DNA of 64,000 bases from Diphasiastrum complanatum (GCA_029204225.1 CM055108.1:7925181-7989180), one strand, 5' to 3'; positions 32,841-45,090 are shown, numbered from the stretch's first letter. Translations and numbers: made by a program. The notes: generated by a model from the sequence alone, not told the origin.

Positions 32841-34310
32841 ATGGCGTTCATATTCAAAACGCACCCAAAACCAATTTTACCGGTTTTACAACCATCAGCC
32901 ATACAAGCACGGATTGAAGGACTTCTTTAATTTGATCCCTCAGTAATTCTTACGGATGTGTGCCATGAGCTGATCAGAAATCTGAGTGAGACAAAAGAAG
33001 GACATATTTCCACCATTGTCCATAATCAAAAGATTATTATTATAGAAAAATTTTACTGTCATGCCTTAAGTTTGCCTATGGACGGCGATATGCCTATTAC
33101 TAAGCCCGACTTCATCACTGAAAGCGGAGCTTTTCGGAAAGGAGCCTATCTGGAGAAAAGGGGATATAAGCACTCTTATATCAGAGACCCCAATCTCAAA
33201 AGCTTTGTGCGATTTGCTCTTGCTTCTATATTCTTACCGAAGCAAGAGTACACAATTTCCAACATGAATATGGGATACATGCTGAGAGCCTTGAATGGAG
33301 AACCCATTGCCTTCGGATAGATTGCTTTTAAGCAATTCTGTAAATTAGTAAAGATTAATCAGTTTTCCAGGCTTGGTTTGCAGTTTGGTATTCTATGCAT
33401 GCATGTTGGAGTGTTAACTGTGCAGGAAGATATCAGAATTGCACCGGTATTGCCAGAGTTAGCCCCTTCAATTGATGCTAATTCACAGATGAGAGTATCG
33501 AAGGCAACCACCACAGAGATGGCATCATCATCATCAAGCCACCACCAAGGGAGCTCGGTGAGGATGTCCTTTCCGTCATCACAATATAAGCTACTTTCTA
33601 GTACAGAAAGAAGCCAAGAAGCTGAAGAAGAAATGGAGATTGTTGCTGAGCAGGGGCAGAGTCAAGAAAATATCCTGCAAGAGCCAGCACAAGAAGAAGA
33701 ACGAATTTCTGATATTCAGCAAGAAAGCGAAAGTGATGTCGAGGCACCAGTACTCAATGAAGCATTGTATTTGAAGACTTTTGGTACATTGATGTCAGAT
33801 ACAGAAGCAACTATTCAATATTTTGTCAGCCTAAAGAAAGTTTCGAGGAAGCTCGGATCAAAGTATGATTCAATTTGAGCAGACTTAATCCAGAAGAACA
33901 CAGAGCTAGAAGAAATCAAGGTTGAGCTGACACATAAGAGTAAAGAGCTTGAAGCAGCTCAAGTGGAGCTGATCAAGAAAGATATAGCCCTCGAAAAAGC
34001 AAAAGGTAGACAGGACGCTACGCTGGAGGTACTTGAAGAAATTCAGGAGCAGTCCAATGCTTTTGAAAACAAAAATTTATTGCTCAATTAGCAGATCCAG
34101 ATCCTGCAGGCTTCTTTGCAGGAGGAAAGACATATGCGAGCTACTTTGCAGAGTAGTAACGAGGAGCTGAGCGACAAACTTAGCAACGCCATTACCAACA
34201 AGGAGAGTGCAGAAGAAAATCAAAGGCAAATCCAAGACTCTGTTGCCCAGCTGCAAAATTTTACAAATATGATGAGGATGAAGCCCGAGCTAAAGCTATC
34301 TTCCACATAA
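32841..34310 (+). pseudogene. Accessory ORF of gypsy I (globular N-terminus, coiled-coil C-terminus)
   Basis: From the ATG at 32,841 one single frame continues for 490 codons, broken only by stops at 32,928, 33,318, 33,876 and 34,089. Each is compatible with a C-to-T or G-to-A transition. The N-terminal ~200 residues are globular (FDPSVILTDVCHELIRNL, YCHALSLPMDGDMPI, SFVRFALASIFLPKQEY). The middle is Ser/Gln/Glu-rich, and the C-terminal ~150 residues form a long heptad-rich coiled coil (LEEIKVELTHKSKELEAAQ, LQEERHMRATLQSSNEEL). It occupies the env-like/extra-ORF position, but no signal peptide or transmembrane segment is visible, so an envelope protein is unlikely. Function unknown; a coiled-coil fragment at 42.4 kb looks related. 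Confidence 0.75.
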
Positions 34311-34375
34311 AGCCGACCAACAGAAAGCGACAAAGAAGAATGTAAAAACTCTATTTGCGAGCCGTTGCATAGCTG

Positions 34376-34387
34376 AGGACGGGGATA
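34376..34387 (+). promoter_or_regulatory. Gypsy I polypurine tract (probable)
   Basis: GAGGACGGGGATA lies immediately before the LTR start TGTGGAGCC. Confidence 0.55.
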
Positions 34388-35406
34388 TGTGGAGCCTTAC
34401 GATCCCACATTATCCAAGTTATTGTTATATACTGTAAAAAAATTTCAATTTTTATACATGTAAATGTGGCTAAATTCATGCAAAGGCCTATTTGCACTTT
34501 GTAAATTTACAATTAGGTCAGAACTCGCGACATTTTGTGCGACGTTTTATAGAGACACAATAGCGGATCTCAACCGACATTTTAACGGCTGGTAAACGAC
34601 ATTAAGGCCGGTGATCGTTCCTATAAGGTCGACACTTCGTGCCATTGTACTGACGCACATATTCAAGTATCAATAGAGAGAGAAGAGAGCCAGTTTCTAT
34701 AAGCTTGAGCATTCTTTCCCTCTGTTATCTTTTACAGCATTACCTCTTATTAATTGAGCGAATACACTCTGTATGATCTGTAACTATTTGTGATACGTGT
34801 CTGTCTGCGTCAAACATTCTTTCCATTTATTACTAAATTTCAAACCACTCTAACTTGGATTTTCAAGCGCCACCAAAGACCGACAATTTTAACTAATGTG
34901 TGCAGGGAATTATCTAAAGTTGATAAGCATAACTATAAGCAGAACTTATTCCAATTTTGAATGAGCTATGTGTTCAGATAATGAATTAGTTTGATGCTAT
35001 ATTTTGTTCGCTTTCTGCGATAAAGAACTAATTCACCGTGTTCGATTAAGAGGAAACATTAGCCAATTTGATTCTGTTTGATGAATCTATTTGCTAGTTG
35101 TTGTCTGATCTGATTGCTTACTGTCGTCCAAGAGCCTGAAAGATAAAGTAACCTTTACAATCACAGACCTTGACCAAATCATTTCACCATTGGTGTTTTT
35201 GGATGCCAATTCACCCAAATATCTTTGGATAACCAGCTATGTCGCTGTATATTCATTGTGAATATTACACATGACAATCCATTCACCGCTTACACACACT
35301 TAACATACAAAAGAAGAGATTATTCTCTCTCTTGGAGAACAATCAAACCCTTTATACCGCTTAATTCATTTATTTTGTGGACATTCATAACGACTAGGCT
35401 ACCACA
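34388..35406 (+). repeat. Gypsy I 3' LTR (1,019 bp)
   Basis: It starts TGTGG and ends CCACA, a matching terminal inverted pair. Its last ~240 bp match the 5' LTR remnant. CCTATAAGGTCGAC near 34,620 could be the TATA region. Confidence 0.75.
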
Positions 35407-35529
35407 CTTGTTGTGACAAATAGTTCATTTCTACAGGTGTCGCATTTTTCATCTGTTGTGACAAACAGTTCATTTCTGCAAAGTGAACATTTCACTTGAA
35501 ATTAAAACCACCGACTTGCATTAATTCAC

Positions 35530-35885
35530 ACAAATTTTGAAATTTGTGTTCGGACAACATGGACGTATCCCATTGCTTTGCTCTTCCTGCCCGTGCTAAT
35601 CTGCCCGATGTCAATACCCCAAGTTAAATTTACTTAACTATGTTGGTTAGTATAATGAAATTTGCTAGCCATACTAGTTACAGTTATAGAAATATAGTAT
35701 GCACAGTTACTAAAAATATAGTATGCATAGTAATTGTGACTACTGTGGCATTCACATTAGATTAAATGTGATACGCAAAATTGAAATTAAGTATCATATC
35801 AGAGAGATTTTTGGCGCCCAAGCTTTGAAAATAGCAATGGCAAGGAGACCAAGATCTTGAGTTGAGTCTATGATTCTTTTCAATC
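35530..35885. repeat. Module end repeat, copy 1
   Basis: It aligns with 52,110-52,471 over about 360 bp (landmarks GGACGTATCCC, AGTTACAGTTATAGAAATATAG, ATTAGATTAAATGTGATAC, GCCCAAGCTTTGAAAATAGCAATGGCAA). The two copies then diverge completely. It probably marks one end of the multi-gene mobile element seen at 52-61 kb. On minus both copies read the same terminal peptide, DLGLLAIAIFKAWAPKISLI, then stop. Confidence 0.75.
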
Positions 35886-36557
35886 CCTTTGATTTTTTTG
35901 ATACAACCTCAATCAAAACTTCTTTCTTCTCCTCAGGTTTTTTCCTTCCACTCTTTTTCAAGACTTTCGACGGTGGCAGAAAACTCTGAAGCGGAGTTGC
36001 TTAAACCACTACAACAGCCAGTGCCATATTTGCATGTGCATCACCAGGTGATTGTCCTCTTGTGAAAGTATCTGCTTCCAACTCTCTGTTCTGAGGTGCA
36101 GACCTCTTTCTTGGCTATGTTTTTTTCTTGGAAATAAAGGTTGTATCACGCCTAATTCGAAATTTGGCCTTGGGAAAACCTTCAATGATTTCTTGGTGGG
36201 ATGTATTATGTGAATCATTACAATGCATGATCCAATTTAATGTATGACATGAATTCACATTCTTGTGAGCACTCGATTTCATCAAACTTATATCATAATC
36301 CAGCATGCTAGCATGGATCTCGGTATATTTACTATTCTTCTCAGTAAACACTTTCAAGAAAACTGAGCCACAATCATTTAAGCCTTCTTGAATGTCAAGC
36401 ACGAATCCACAATTCAGTTTCTTTCCAGCATCCTTCTTGACAGCAAAAAAAAAAATGTCCACATTTTCATCAAAGTTCATCACTTCCGAGCACCACTTAT
36501 AATTATTGTCAACTCAACAAAATTGTCCAATTCACCGATCAAAGGAACAACGTATTC
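35801..36557 (-). pseudogene. Unidentified gene Z, 3' exon (basic C-terminus)
   Basis: A splice acceptor CTTTGCAG|GAATAC (minus) defines the exon start at 36,557. After a frame change the sequence reads YKWCSEVMNFDENVDIFFF, KKLNCGFVLDIQEGL, and so on. With two in-frame stops (near 36,114 and 36,001) it stays in one frame through a highly basic segment (KVLKKSGRKKPEEKKEVLI) to the terminal AIFKAWAPKISLI and TGA near 35,801. The last ~20 codons are conserved at 52.4 kb. Possible nuclear localisation signals (PRKRSAPQ, KKSGRKKPEEKK) suggest a nuclear protein. A frame at 36,726-36,968 (FSYGFLVIPSNSV...) may be a preceding exon. Family not recognised. Confidence 0.5.
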
Positions 36558-36939
36558 CTGCAAAGATGTCATCACTGTCAAGATAGAATTATTAGCATGC
36601 AAAAATGAATATCTCTATAATTTCTAAAAGATTCAAACACATGCAAAATAAAATACAATATATTCATCAAAAAAATTTATCTCAATCTATAGGTCTTAAT
36701 TGCAAATTGACAAAACTGTATAGTCTTAAACTCGAGCACTGATTGAGTTTGTGACCGAATTTGAAGGAATCACAAGAAATCCATAAGAGAATTTTACAAC
36801 GTCGACAACCCATGCAGAATTGTATCTTGTCCATTGGCAGATGATATTCTTAAATGAAAGAAAATGATTAAAGACAAGCCAGAAAATATCTCCAACTCTA
36901 GAACTGTTCGAGTTAGCTACACCAATTTGATCAGAATGA

Positions 36940-37240
<301 letters not shown>

Positions 37241-37449
37241 ACTCGACTCGGATTCAGAGCATTTTTCCAGACACGAATTGGACTAAATGCACACTCGAAT
37301 TGGACGAATTTTTCTTACTCGGAACTCGAATTTTTTAGAGATCAATTTTCAAAATCTCAAAATTTTCGAGACTCAATTTTTTGTTACTCGAGACTCGATT
37401 TTTTTGAGGTATTTTTGAGGGCCAGGTCTTAATTAATGTACTTTTCGAA

Positions 37450-38144
37450 AGTAAATTTTCAAAAATTACCAACTGGATGGATGCCAACTCACTATCCATT
37501 ATGATCTAAAACCTAATTAGTTGTCCTACTATTGGATGTGGCCATATTTTGTTTAGTATAAATAGCTGCAAATATCTCTATATTTTAATTGCATTGAAGC
37601 AAGAAGAATAGTTAGCGCTCTTTCTATCTCTCAAGCTTTCAAGCTTGAACACTCTTGAGCATTCTAGCGTAGTTCTTTAGAGTTGATTAGAGATTTCTAT
37701 TGCGCTTACTGCTTATTAGCGAAAGTTCTTAATTAAGATAGAGTTACAGTTACTTAGAGATAGCTTAGAGCACGTGGCTTTGATCCGCAATTCCTTTGTG
37801 CTCATTTCCATTCCGATTTGTTTCTTTTACTGAATCAATCTATCTTTTTATTGCTTTCAGTAACATCTCAGTATGAATATTTCTTTGTAATTCTTTTGTA
37901 ACTGATAATCTCTTATTATTTGTTTGATAATCCAACGATTAATGTTTGGCTACGTAATCACTATAGTACTAATGATTTCAAAGTTAGTTACTATAAGATC
38001 GAACGTGATTTCTATCACTGTTGTTTTGTTCGAAATTGATAAGCGTAGTCATGCATAGTGCACGATAAGATTTATTTCTTGTCATTTGAATTTTTTTTAT
38101 TCAAATTTTATTCAACCTATCTTTTCACACACCTCTTTCCAACA
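37450..38144 (+). mobile_element. Copia family D 5' LTR (plus orientation, left end missing)
   Basis: It is the inverse of the LTRs at 61,575-62,338 and 41,124-41,457. It contains TTTAGTATAAATAGCTGC (TATA box near 37,555) and ends CCTCTTTCCAACA directly before the primer site. The outermost LTR sequence seen at 62.2 kb is absent. Confidence 0.85.
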
Positions 38145-38157
38145 TGGTATCAGAGCC
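38145..38157 (+). promoter_or_regulatory. Copia D-family primer-binding site (initiator Met tRNA)
   Basis: TGGTATCAGAGCC immediately after the LTR end. Confidence 0.92.
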
Positions 38158-38328
38158 TTGATTCTTGAAGGCTTAATACTATATCAGAGCACAAGCTTTT
38201 ATACTTGATATCTTTCGCAATATCAAAATATTCTTCAGTTCGAATCAATTTTTTCGGTATTAGAGAATTGATTTCCAATTGTAGTGCAGCACGGTATCTC
38301 TCTTAACGTCGTCAGACTAAAGTTCCAG

Positions 38329-38780
38329 ATGGATTCTCAAAGTAAAGCTGGCCTTATCGTAGACAAGCTGAATGGATCCAATTATCATTTATGGAAATTT
38401 AAGATGCAGACCTTGCTAATCGCCAACGAGTTGTGGGATGTTGTTACAAGTATCAAAGTAAAGTCTGAAGATGACACAGACGACTCAAAGTGGAAATCAA
38501 ATGATGGTAAATCTTTTGTGCTTATTACCCTCAATATATCAGATACTCAGATTGGCCACATAGTTGAAGCCAAAATTTCGAAAGAAGTTTGGGACATCCT
38601 GAGCTCACTATATGATGTGAGAGACGTAACTACCAAATTACATCTTCGAAGAAAATTCTTCACACTCAAGATGTCGAATAGTGATTTTTTTTAGAATCAT
38701 ATCAACCAGTTTAAGAATCTCTTACAACAAATGACTGTTGTCAGATCAGTCCCGCGCATAAGCAGTACATCAAAAAACTT
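38329..38780 (+). pseudogene. Copia D-family gag, N-terminal part
   Basis: The ATG at 38,329 opens a UBN2-type gag: GLIVDKLNGSNYHLWKFKMQ, LLIANELWDVV, KEVWDILSSLYDV, LHLRRKFFTLKMSN. A TAG near 38,692 interrupts it, and NHINQFKNLLQQMTVV continues in the same frame until the sequence degenerates into GA-rich repeats. It follows its LTR and primer site at normal spacing; protease onward is lost. Confidence 0.85.
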
Positions 38781-38839
38781 TTAAGTTCGATAAAGAAGGT
38801 TTGGTACCTATCCAAACTTTGAATGGTGTTTTGTCAAAT

Positions 38840-39690
<851 letters not shown>

Positions 39691-40441
39691 TTTCATCATA
39701 GTCAATACCATGTTCTTGAGCATATCCTTTTGCCACCAGCCTTGCCTTATGCTTATTGATAGATCCATCTTTATTTGTCTTCACCTTGAAGATCCATTTA
39801 CATCCAATAGCTCTTTTGTCCTTAGGTAACTCCACCAATCTCCATGTTTCATTCTTCATAAGAGCCTGATACTCAAGATCCATTGCTTGGATCCACTCCT
39901 CTTTGTTCCTTGCATCATCTACGCAAGTAGGTTCATCAAAAGAGGTTAGAAAAGCAAAGTATGTACCTACAACAACTTGCTTACCTTTCTCATCATATTT
40001 GAGCCTTGAACCTCTTGAATGGGTATTTGCTCACTTGCCATACATCCAACTTGGTTAGCAATAACACAAACATCTAGTTTGAACAACTTCCCTTGCCTTT
40101 TACCTTTTGCAACCTTTTGCAATCAAGAAATCCTTCATTTTGATCATGCAAGCATCTCCATCAAACTCAAGTTTGAAACCTTTACTTAACAATTGACTCA
40201 CACTAAGTAAATTCTTGGTAATGCATCATCTTTTGAGTTTTGAACATCCAAACCATCTTCATCATGAGTAAGATTACCTTGGTTGTCTCCTTGATCTCTC
40301 TTCTTCTTATAGCACTCACTTTCAAAACATCCTTTGATGCCACAATAGAAGCACTTTAGTTTTGACCTATCATTCTTTTTGCAATTTGAAGAAGCCTCCT
40401 CTTGATCTTGTCCTTTAGACCACTTTCTTTTGTTTTTGCCC
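39691..40441 (-). pseudogene. Copia K remnant: gag knuckle, pre-integrase fragment and RT start
   Basis: Minus order: KGQDQEEASSNCKKNDRSK and knuckle CFYCGIKGCFESEC near 40,340 (the His is replaced by Cys); a fragment of the pre-integrase region (LLSKGFKLEFDGDACMIKM) near 40,140-40,200. An internal deletion then leads to the pre-RT linker (FLTSFDEPTCVDDARNKEEW) and RT start (RAIGCKWIFKVKTNKDGSIN ... GYAQEHGIDYDE), ending at the LTR. It is related to copia F at 49.5-51.4 kb. Confidence 0.82.
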
Positions 40442-40879
40442 ATGTCACTTAATGAAGGAGAGGAGAAAGATAACTTTACATCTAAAGGCAAGAAGAAGCA
40501 AAATCCATTCAAGAAAAATCAAGGCAAGGAGGCCGAGACGAAGAATGGAGGATCTACCTCCAAAGGCAAAGTGAAGAACAAGGCAAAACTAAAGTGTTTC
40601 TTTTGTGGAAAGAAAGGACACTTTGCCTCAGAATGCTACTTGAAGGAAAATCAACAAGCCAAAGGAGATCAAGGAAACATTGCTCAAGAGGAAGAAGAAG
40701 AAGATGGATTCAACACATCCTTAATGGTTGCATCTACACCAACTTCAAGTCAAGACACATGGTGGATAGATAGTGGGGCTAGTTCCCACATGTCTTTTAA
40801 CAAGCATTATTTTTCTACTCTTCTATCTTGTAATGACTCTAAGAAGTCTTTGGTTTCCCTCCATAATAAAAAATCCTAA
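40442..40879 (+). pseudogene. Copia L gag/protease fragment
   Basis: Open from about 40,442: lysine-rich gag tail (TSKGKKKQNPFKKNQGK), zinc knuckle CFFCGKKGHFASEC, an acidic stretch and protease TWWIDSGASSHMSFNKHYF. It is head-to-head with the minus-strand copia K fragment at 40,441 and ends where a shared repeat begins at about 40,860. Confidence 0.85.
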
Positions 40880-41000
40880 TATTTTGGTGACTAGATTCAA
40901 TGTTTCTACTACTCAAATTGAATCTCTCCAAAACGCGTGTTCTACACTTTCCCACACTTTACAAAAGTGTTTATTCAAATGATTTTAGAGTAATATAACT
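40856..41000. repeat. ~140-bp repeat shared with 61,412-61,565
   Basis: TTTCCCTCCATAAT, GTTCTACACTTTCCCACACTTT and AAAAGTGTTTATTCAAATG are shared. In both places a copia D-family LTR in minus orientation follows, so the two loci descend from one repeat-LTR junction. Confidence 0.85.
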
Positions 41001-41123
41001 TTGAAAAGTCAAACTCTAAGTCTAATATGAAATTGGCCTTAAACAAATGTAGCAATTTTGACTAAACTAGTTGAAATCTCTCACACTCTCTCTTCAACTA
41101 GTTTTAGCATAGACTTTGATAAT

Positions 41124-41457
41124 GTTGGAAAGATGTGTGTGAAAAGATAGGTCGAAGAAGATTCAAATAAAAAAAATTCAAATGACAAAAACAAAAATTT
41201 ATAGTGTGCAGCGGAATAAACTATCTTGCTCTTTCTCTATGCATAACTACGCCTATCAATTTCAAACAAAACAATAGTGATAGAAATCTCATTCAATCTT
41301 ATAGTAACCAACTTTGAAATCATTAGTACTACAGTGATTACGTAGCCAAACATTAAGGATTGAATTATCAGACAAATAATAAGAGATTATTAGTTACAAA
41401 AGAATTACAGAAAAACATTCATTATGACATGATACTGAACACAATAAAAAGATAAAT
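41124..41457 (-). mobile_element. Copia D-family LTR, U5-side fragment
   Basis: It starts TGTTGGAAAGATGTGTGTGAAAAG (inverse of the LTR end at 38,144) and runs to GAACACAATAAAAAGATA, then stops matching. Confidence 0.85.
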
Positions 41458-41509
41458 TTGAAAAAACAAAATGTAGCCTTGCTAGCTTTCAGCCCTCCGC
41501 CTGACACGA

Positions 41510-41750
41510 AATATGAAGACGAAAGGTTCACGAACACGAAAGTCAAAGGAGACGAAGACGAACGGTTCGTGAACACGAAAGTAAAAGGAGACGAACATGA
41601 ACGGTCCACAAACAAGAATCTTTTGTGGTCTGGCACGAGATTCCTTTGCGGTCCAGTACGAGAAAAAGACAAACAACCAAATTGGAACCAACGATGGAAA
41701 CAAAACCAACGACGGAAACAAAACCAACGTCGCAAAACCTTCTCTCTTGC
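41510..41750. repeat. Short direct repeats (about 45-bp and 18-bp units)
   Basis: GGTTC(A/G)(C/T)GAACACGAAAGT(C/A)AAAGGAGACGAA recurs at about 41,524 and 41,569. (A)ACCAACG(A/T)(C/T)GGAAACAAA recurs three times near 41,685-41,735. Frames on both strands over this block are repeat artefacts. Confidence 0.6.
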
Positions 41751-41759
41751 CCTTGACGC

Positions 41760-42400
41760 TCCAAAGAGTACGAGCGAGATCATGCAAGTACTCAGAAGTA
41801 CAAATTTCTGATCTGATGGCATAATGTTAGCAGATACAATATAGGTCGTGGCTAATCCACCATTCTTGTAATTTTCTAATTAGTTGTAGATGTTTACTCA
41901 CTCTAATCTTAAAGATTACATAGAATGACTATATACTTGCTGGATTATACTTGACATGCAGATGACAGAATATACATACAGTGTGATGAAATAGTCTGAT
42001 GCTAGTAAGCAATCAAGACGAAATTACAGTATACATGTCTGCTTGCGTGCGAAGACAATTCTGTCTAGGATCTGTAGATCCAATTGTCCACTAGTAAAGC
42101 GAGATGATTACTCATGAGAGAGCCGTGTTTCTCCCATGCCAATGCATTGCGTGGATTTGCATGCAATGCTTGAAGAATCAGAGAAAGATCAATATAGATG
42201 ATTTTCTTGTCATGTTTGATCTCGAATGCAAAATGTGTCTACTGATTTTCGTGTGTCTAAGATTTTCTTGTTCATTTTTATTTCGCACCTTGGTTGAAAC
42301 TATGTTAAATGCTGCATTAATTTTATAAACATAGATCAGCAGTGCCTGACTACATTCTGGAGGACTGTAGGAGTGATTCAGCCAGCAGTGTCCAGTGATC
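41760..42400. other. Stretch without recognisable gene
   Basis: AT-rich, no retrotransposon motif and no conserved frame found. Confidence 0.5.
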
Positions 42401-42419
42401 GCATCTGAACTCCATTCGA

Positions 42420-42915
42420 GTAGTCAATTCAGGCCAACTCTGACAATTTTCAGACTCAAAATGATTCTTTAAAGCAACAACTCTTGGCTGTGAATCAACA
42501 TAATGTCGCCCTCCAGAAATATTTGCAGGAGGAGCGAATGACACAAATAAAGACAAACGCTGCTCTTTTGGTGTGCACCAATGTAGGGTCATCACAGTCG
42601 ACCTCACAAAGTTGAACCAGCTCCAAGGCTAGATGCTTGAAAATTTTTGAGTCAAGTTCTTACAACCGCTCGAGGATGTGAAGACATTTGTGAGGAAGAG
42701 TTGGCTAAGCTGAAGGAGCTCTCGAGTGAAGCCACTCCATCTTGCAGTGGGCCCAATTCTCACGATGAATATCTTCAGGCCCTGCTTCATATTGATGACC
42801 TCACACAATAGCTTCAAGCTGTGCCATCTTGTTCCAGAGCCTCAGATCATCCTGAGTATTTGGAGGTTGTCGCGAATCTCGACAAGCTCGTAGAGACATT
42901 GAATCTAGTCACAAT
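42420..42915 (+). pseudogene. Coiled-coil ORF fragment resembling the gypsy I accessory ORF
   Basis: One frame reads SLKQQLLAVNQHNVALQ and KYLQEERMTQIKTNAALL before a stop near 42,613. After a frame change EEELAKLKELSSEATPSC, DEYLQALLHIDDLTQ (TAG) and HPEYLEVVANLDKLVETL follow. The LQEER-type heptads recall residues ~420-450 of the ORF at 32,841-34,310. An LTR-like sequence follows, as it does there. Confidence 0.45.
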
Positions 42916-42944
42916 AATAGTAGTGTTTTTTATTATGGAGAGAA

Positions 42945-43130
42945 GAGAAGACATTCTCTCTCTCTTATCTCATTCATTCTTATACATGATCCTCTTGGGT
43001 TCTACTATCCATTGGTGCACTATACTTGTGATATCTTGCAATTATATGTGTAAAATGCTTATTGAATGTTATTTTTAGATCCACATGTGTGAAATATTGT
43101 ATTTTATTGTTTGTGTACGGTCAGCAATTT
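42945..43130 (+). repeat. LTR-type end, inverted copy at 61,275-61,405
   Basis: CTCTTGGGTTCTACTATCCATTGGTGCACTATACTTGTGATATCTTGCAATT and flanks match the reverse complement of 61,290-61,400. It continues to CCACATGTGTGAAA, a variant of the CACACGTGTG palindrome found in other LTRs here. Confidence 0.75.
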
Positions 43131-43180
43131 CTTTTTATGTTTTGATTGAATTTTGATAAATATCTATTAGATTTTGCATC

Positions 43181-44715
43181 TCATTCTGCTCTGTTCAGTC
43201 CGGAACCATCTTGGTTTACAAGAACTGTAACAGCAGGCTGTCTCTCACATATTTTCTCTTCTGATTCATCACTTGAATGGGAGATGACTCGAAAATCTTT
43301 GTTTTCATGTTCGTCCTCTGCTCCCTCTGTCACTGGTGACATGTCATAACTCTGTTTCTCTAGAACTTTGTAGCTGACAGGATCGTCGTTGGCCATTGTC
43401 CTGCTCTCATCGAATCTGACATCTCTCACTGTTTTCACAGTGTTCATGTCTGGCATGTAGATTCTGTAGTATGACGAATTGTTGTCATAACCTACCAAAA
43501 ATCCATGCTCAATTTTCTCATCAAGCTTCTTTCGAAGCTTATCAGGAATATGTGCATAAGCTGCATAGCCAAAGAGACAGGTTGGGCTTTCTACCCCACC
43601 ATAGGTCGTGTGGTGTCGTGTGAGGAACACCAGACTTGCCTATCCTGTTCTGGATGTATGCGGTTGTAGCTACTGCTTCAGCCCACAGTACCCTTGGAGC
43701 TTTCAAGTAGGCCATCATGCATCTGACTACTTCCATCAGGGTCCTATTCTTTCTCTCAGCAGCATCAATGTATTGCAGTGTGTAGGCTGCAGTCCTTCTG
43801 TAAATGATGTCATGATCATTGTAGAAGTCAGTGAAGCGATTCGAGATATATTCGCCACTTCGATCTGTCTTGATCTGCTTCACTTTGCTGCATGTACATC
43901 TTTCAGCCCAATTCACATATTCTGTGAATTTACCGAGTGCTTCAAATTTATTCTGAATAAAACATACTCTAAGAAATTTGCTATAATCATCAATGAAGGT
44001 TATATAATATTTTGAACCTCCTACTGAGATTACATTGAATGGTCTGCAAATGTCAAAGTGCACTAACTCCAGAATCTTGGTTGTTCTATAGGAGTCTTTG
44101 ATGAATGGAGTGCGTGACATCTTGCCCTTCAAACATGCATCACAGGTGGTCGAACTGGTTGCATTCGAGATGCTGACCCCTGTTATCGCTCCATAATGGC
44201 TTGCCTGGTAAAGTGTCATTGAGTTCATGTGGCAGAGTCTTTTGTGCCAAAGAGTGTCTGAGAAATTATCATAAGTCTGATGCACCTGATCTACAGATAG
44301 GCGTACCTTCAGATGATATAGGTTTTCTTTCCTTCTACCTTGAGCAATCAAAGTACTGGTACTGGTGCCAATCACGTTGCATGCTTCGTCAGAAAACATT
44401 ACATGCATCTCTGCATCTACTATTTTTGCTATAGAAAGCAAATCTTGTTGCAGAGTAGGCATGAACAGAACGTCTTCGAGCCGTCTGTCTCTGCCATTGG
44501 TGTTGAGCCATAGTGAACTAATATCGTTCACTTGATGCTTAGATCCATCTCTAGGAACTATGAATCTTGAAGGATCTGCACTTCTGAAATCAGACATTAT
44601 TCATCTTGATGTCACAAAGTGTGAGGTGGCTCCTGAGTCTAGGATCACCTCATGTTTGTCAGATGTTGATGCTGCACACATGTATTCATCTTCTTCAAAG
44701 AATCTTTTATTAGAG
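43181..44715 (-). pseudogene. Copia H protease-integrase remnant
   Basis: Minus order: protease VILDSGATSHFVTS near 44,650-44,610; a 351-residue frame (44,597-43,542) with pre-integrase LWHKRLCHMN ... CDACLKGKMS; and integrase core FIDDYSKFLRV, IKTDRSGEYIS, DAAERKNRTL, in which N/GG positions are altered (DRSGEY). A frameshift near 43,600 leads to the C-terminal part (KIEHGFLVGYDNN, NTVKTVRDVRFDES). RT and RNase H are absent. It is of the same broad copia type as C. Confidence 0.88.
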
Positions 44716-44716
44716 T

Positions 44717-45090
44717 CTAAAGCTGTGTTTCAAGAGAATGATTTTGTTCGATCAGCTTCGTGTTGTCTGATTTGAGCAAACCGATCTTCTTGTGGGATGT
44801 CTTAAGATCTTCTTGGCATCTTCTTTCTGAGTTAACAAACTCCATGGTAGTCTTTTGATGGTATTTGTCCAACTCGTACACTTCAGCCACTAGATTTTTG
44901 GCTTTCTCTGTCATGGTTCGAAACCACTGGGGCCGGTTGTCTGGTTCATCTTCATCTTCAATAGGTGCCCCAGGGTCGCCTTCAGCAGCTGTTTGTCCTT
45001 TCTCTGATGTGTCAGACTGGGTTGCATCATCATCAGAGATGGATGCACTCAAATTCTCCCTATCACATTTTTTAATCATCAGATGGGAAA
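44717..45090 (-). pseudogene. Acidic/coiled-coil ORF upstream of copia H protease
   Basis: From about 45,080 the frame reads MIKKCDRENLSASISDDD, an acidic Gly/Pro stretch (PIEDEDEPDNRPQ) and a coiled coil (QWFRTMTEKAKNLVAEV, ERRCQEDLKTSHKKIGLL). It ends at a stop just before the protease reading. It occupies the gag position but shows no UBN2 or zinc-knuckle motif, so it may be a divergent gag C-terminus or a foreign segment. Confidence 0.4.

Larger units (their letters stand above)
25480..35406 (+). mobile_element. Gypsy element I (decayed) with an extra ORF before the 3' LTR
   Basis: Order on plus: partial 5' LTR, tRNA-Asp-type primer site, gag with knuckles, protease, RT/RNase H, integrase, repeat-rich spacer, accessory ORF, purine tract, 3' LTR. 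The order RT before integrase marks Ty3/gypsy. The primer site and extra downstream ORF are features of the Tat/Athila side of plant gypsy elements. Many stops and frameshifts show it is inactive. Confidence 0.88.

Noticed and set aside
32841-34310. Envelope glycoprotein gene of gypsy I
   Set aside because: Position fits, but no signal peptide, transmembrane segment or cysteine-rich ectodomain is visible.
41394-41824. Overlapping frames of 73-142 codons on both strands
   Set aside because: Driven by short direct repeats; no strand shows conserved domains.
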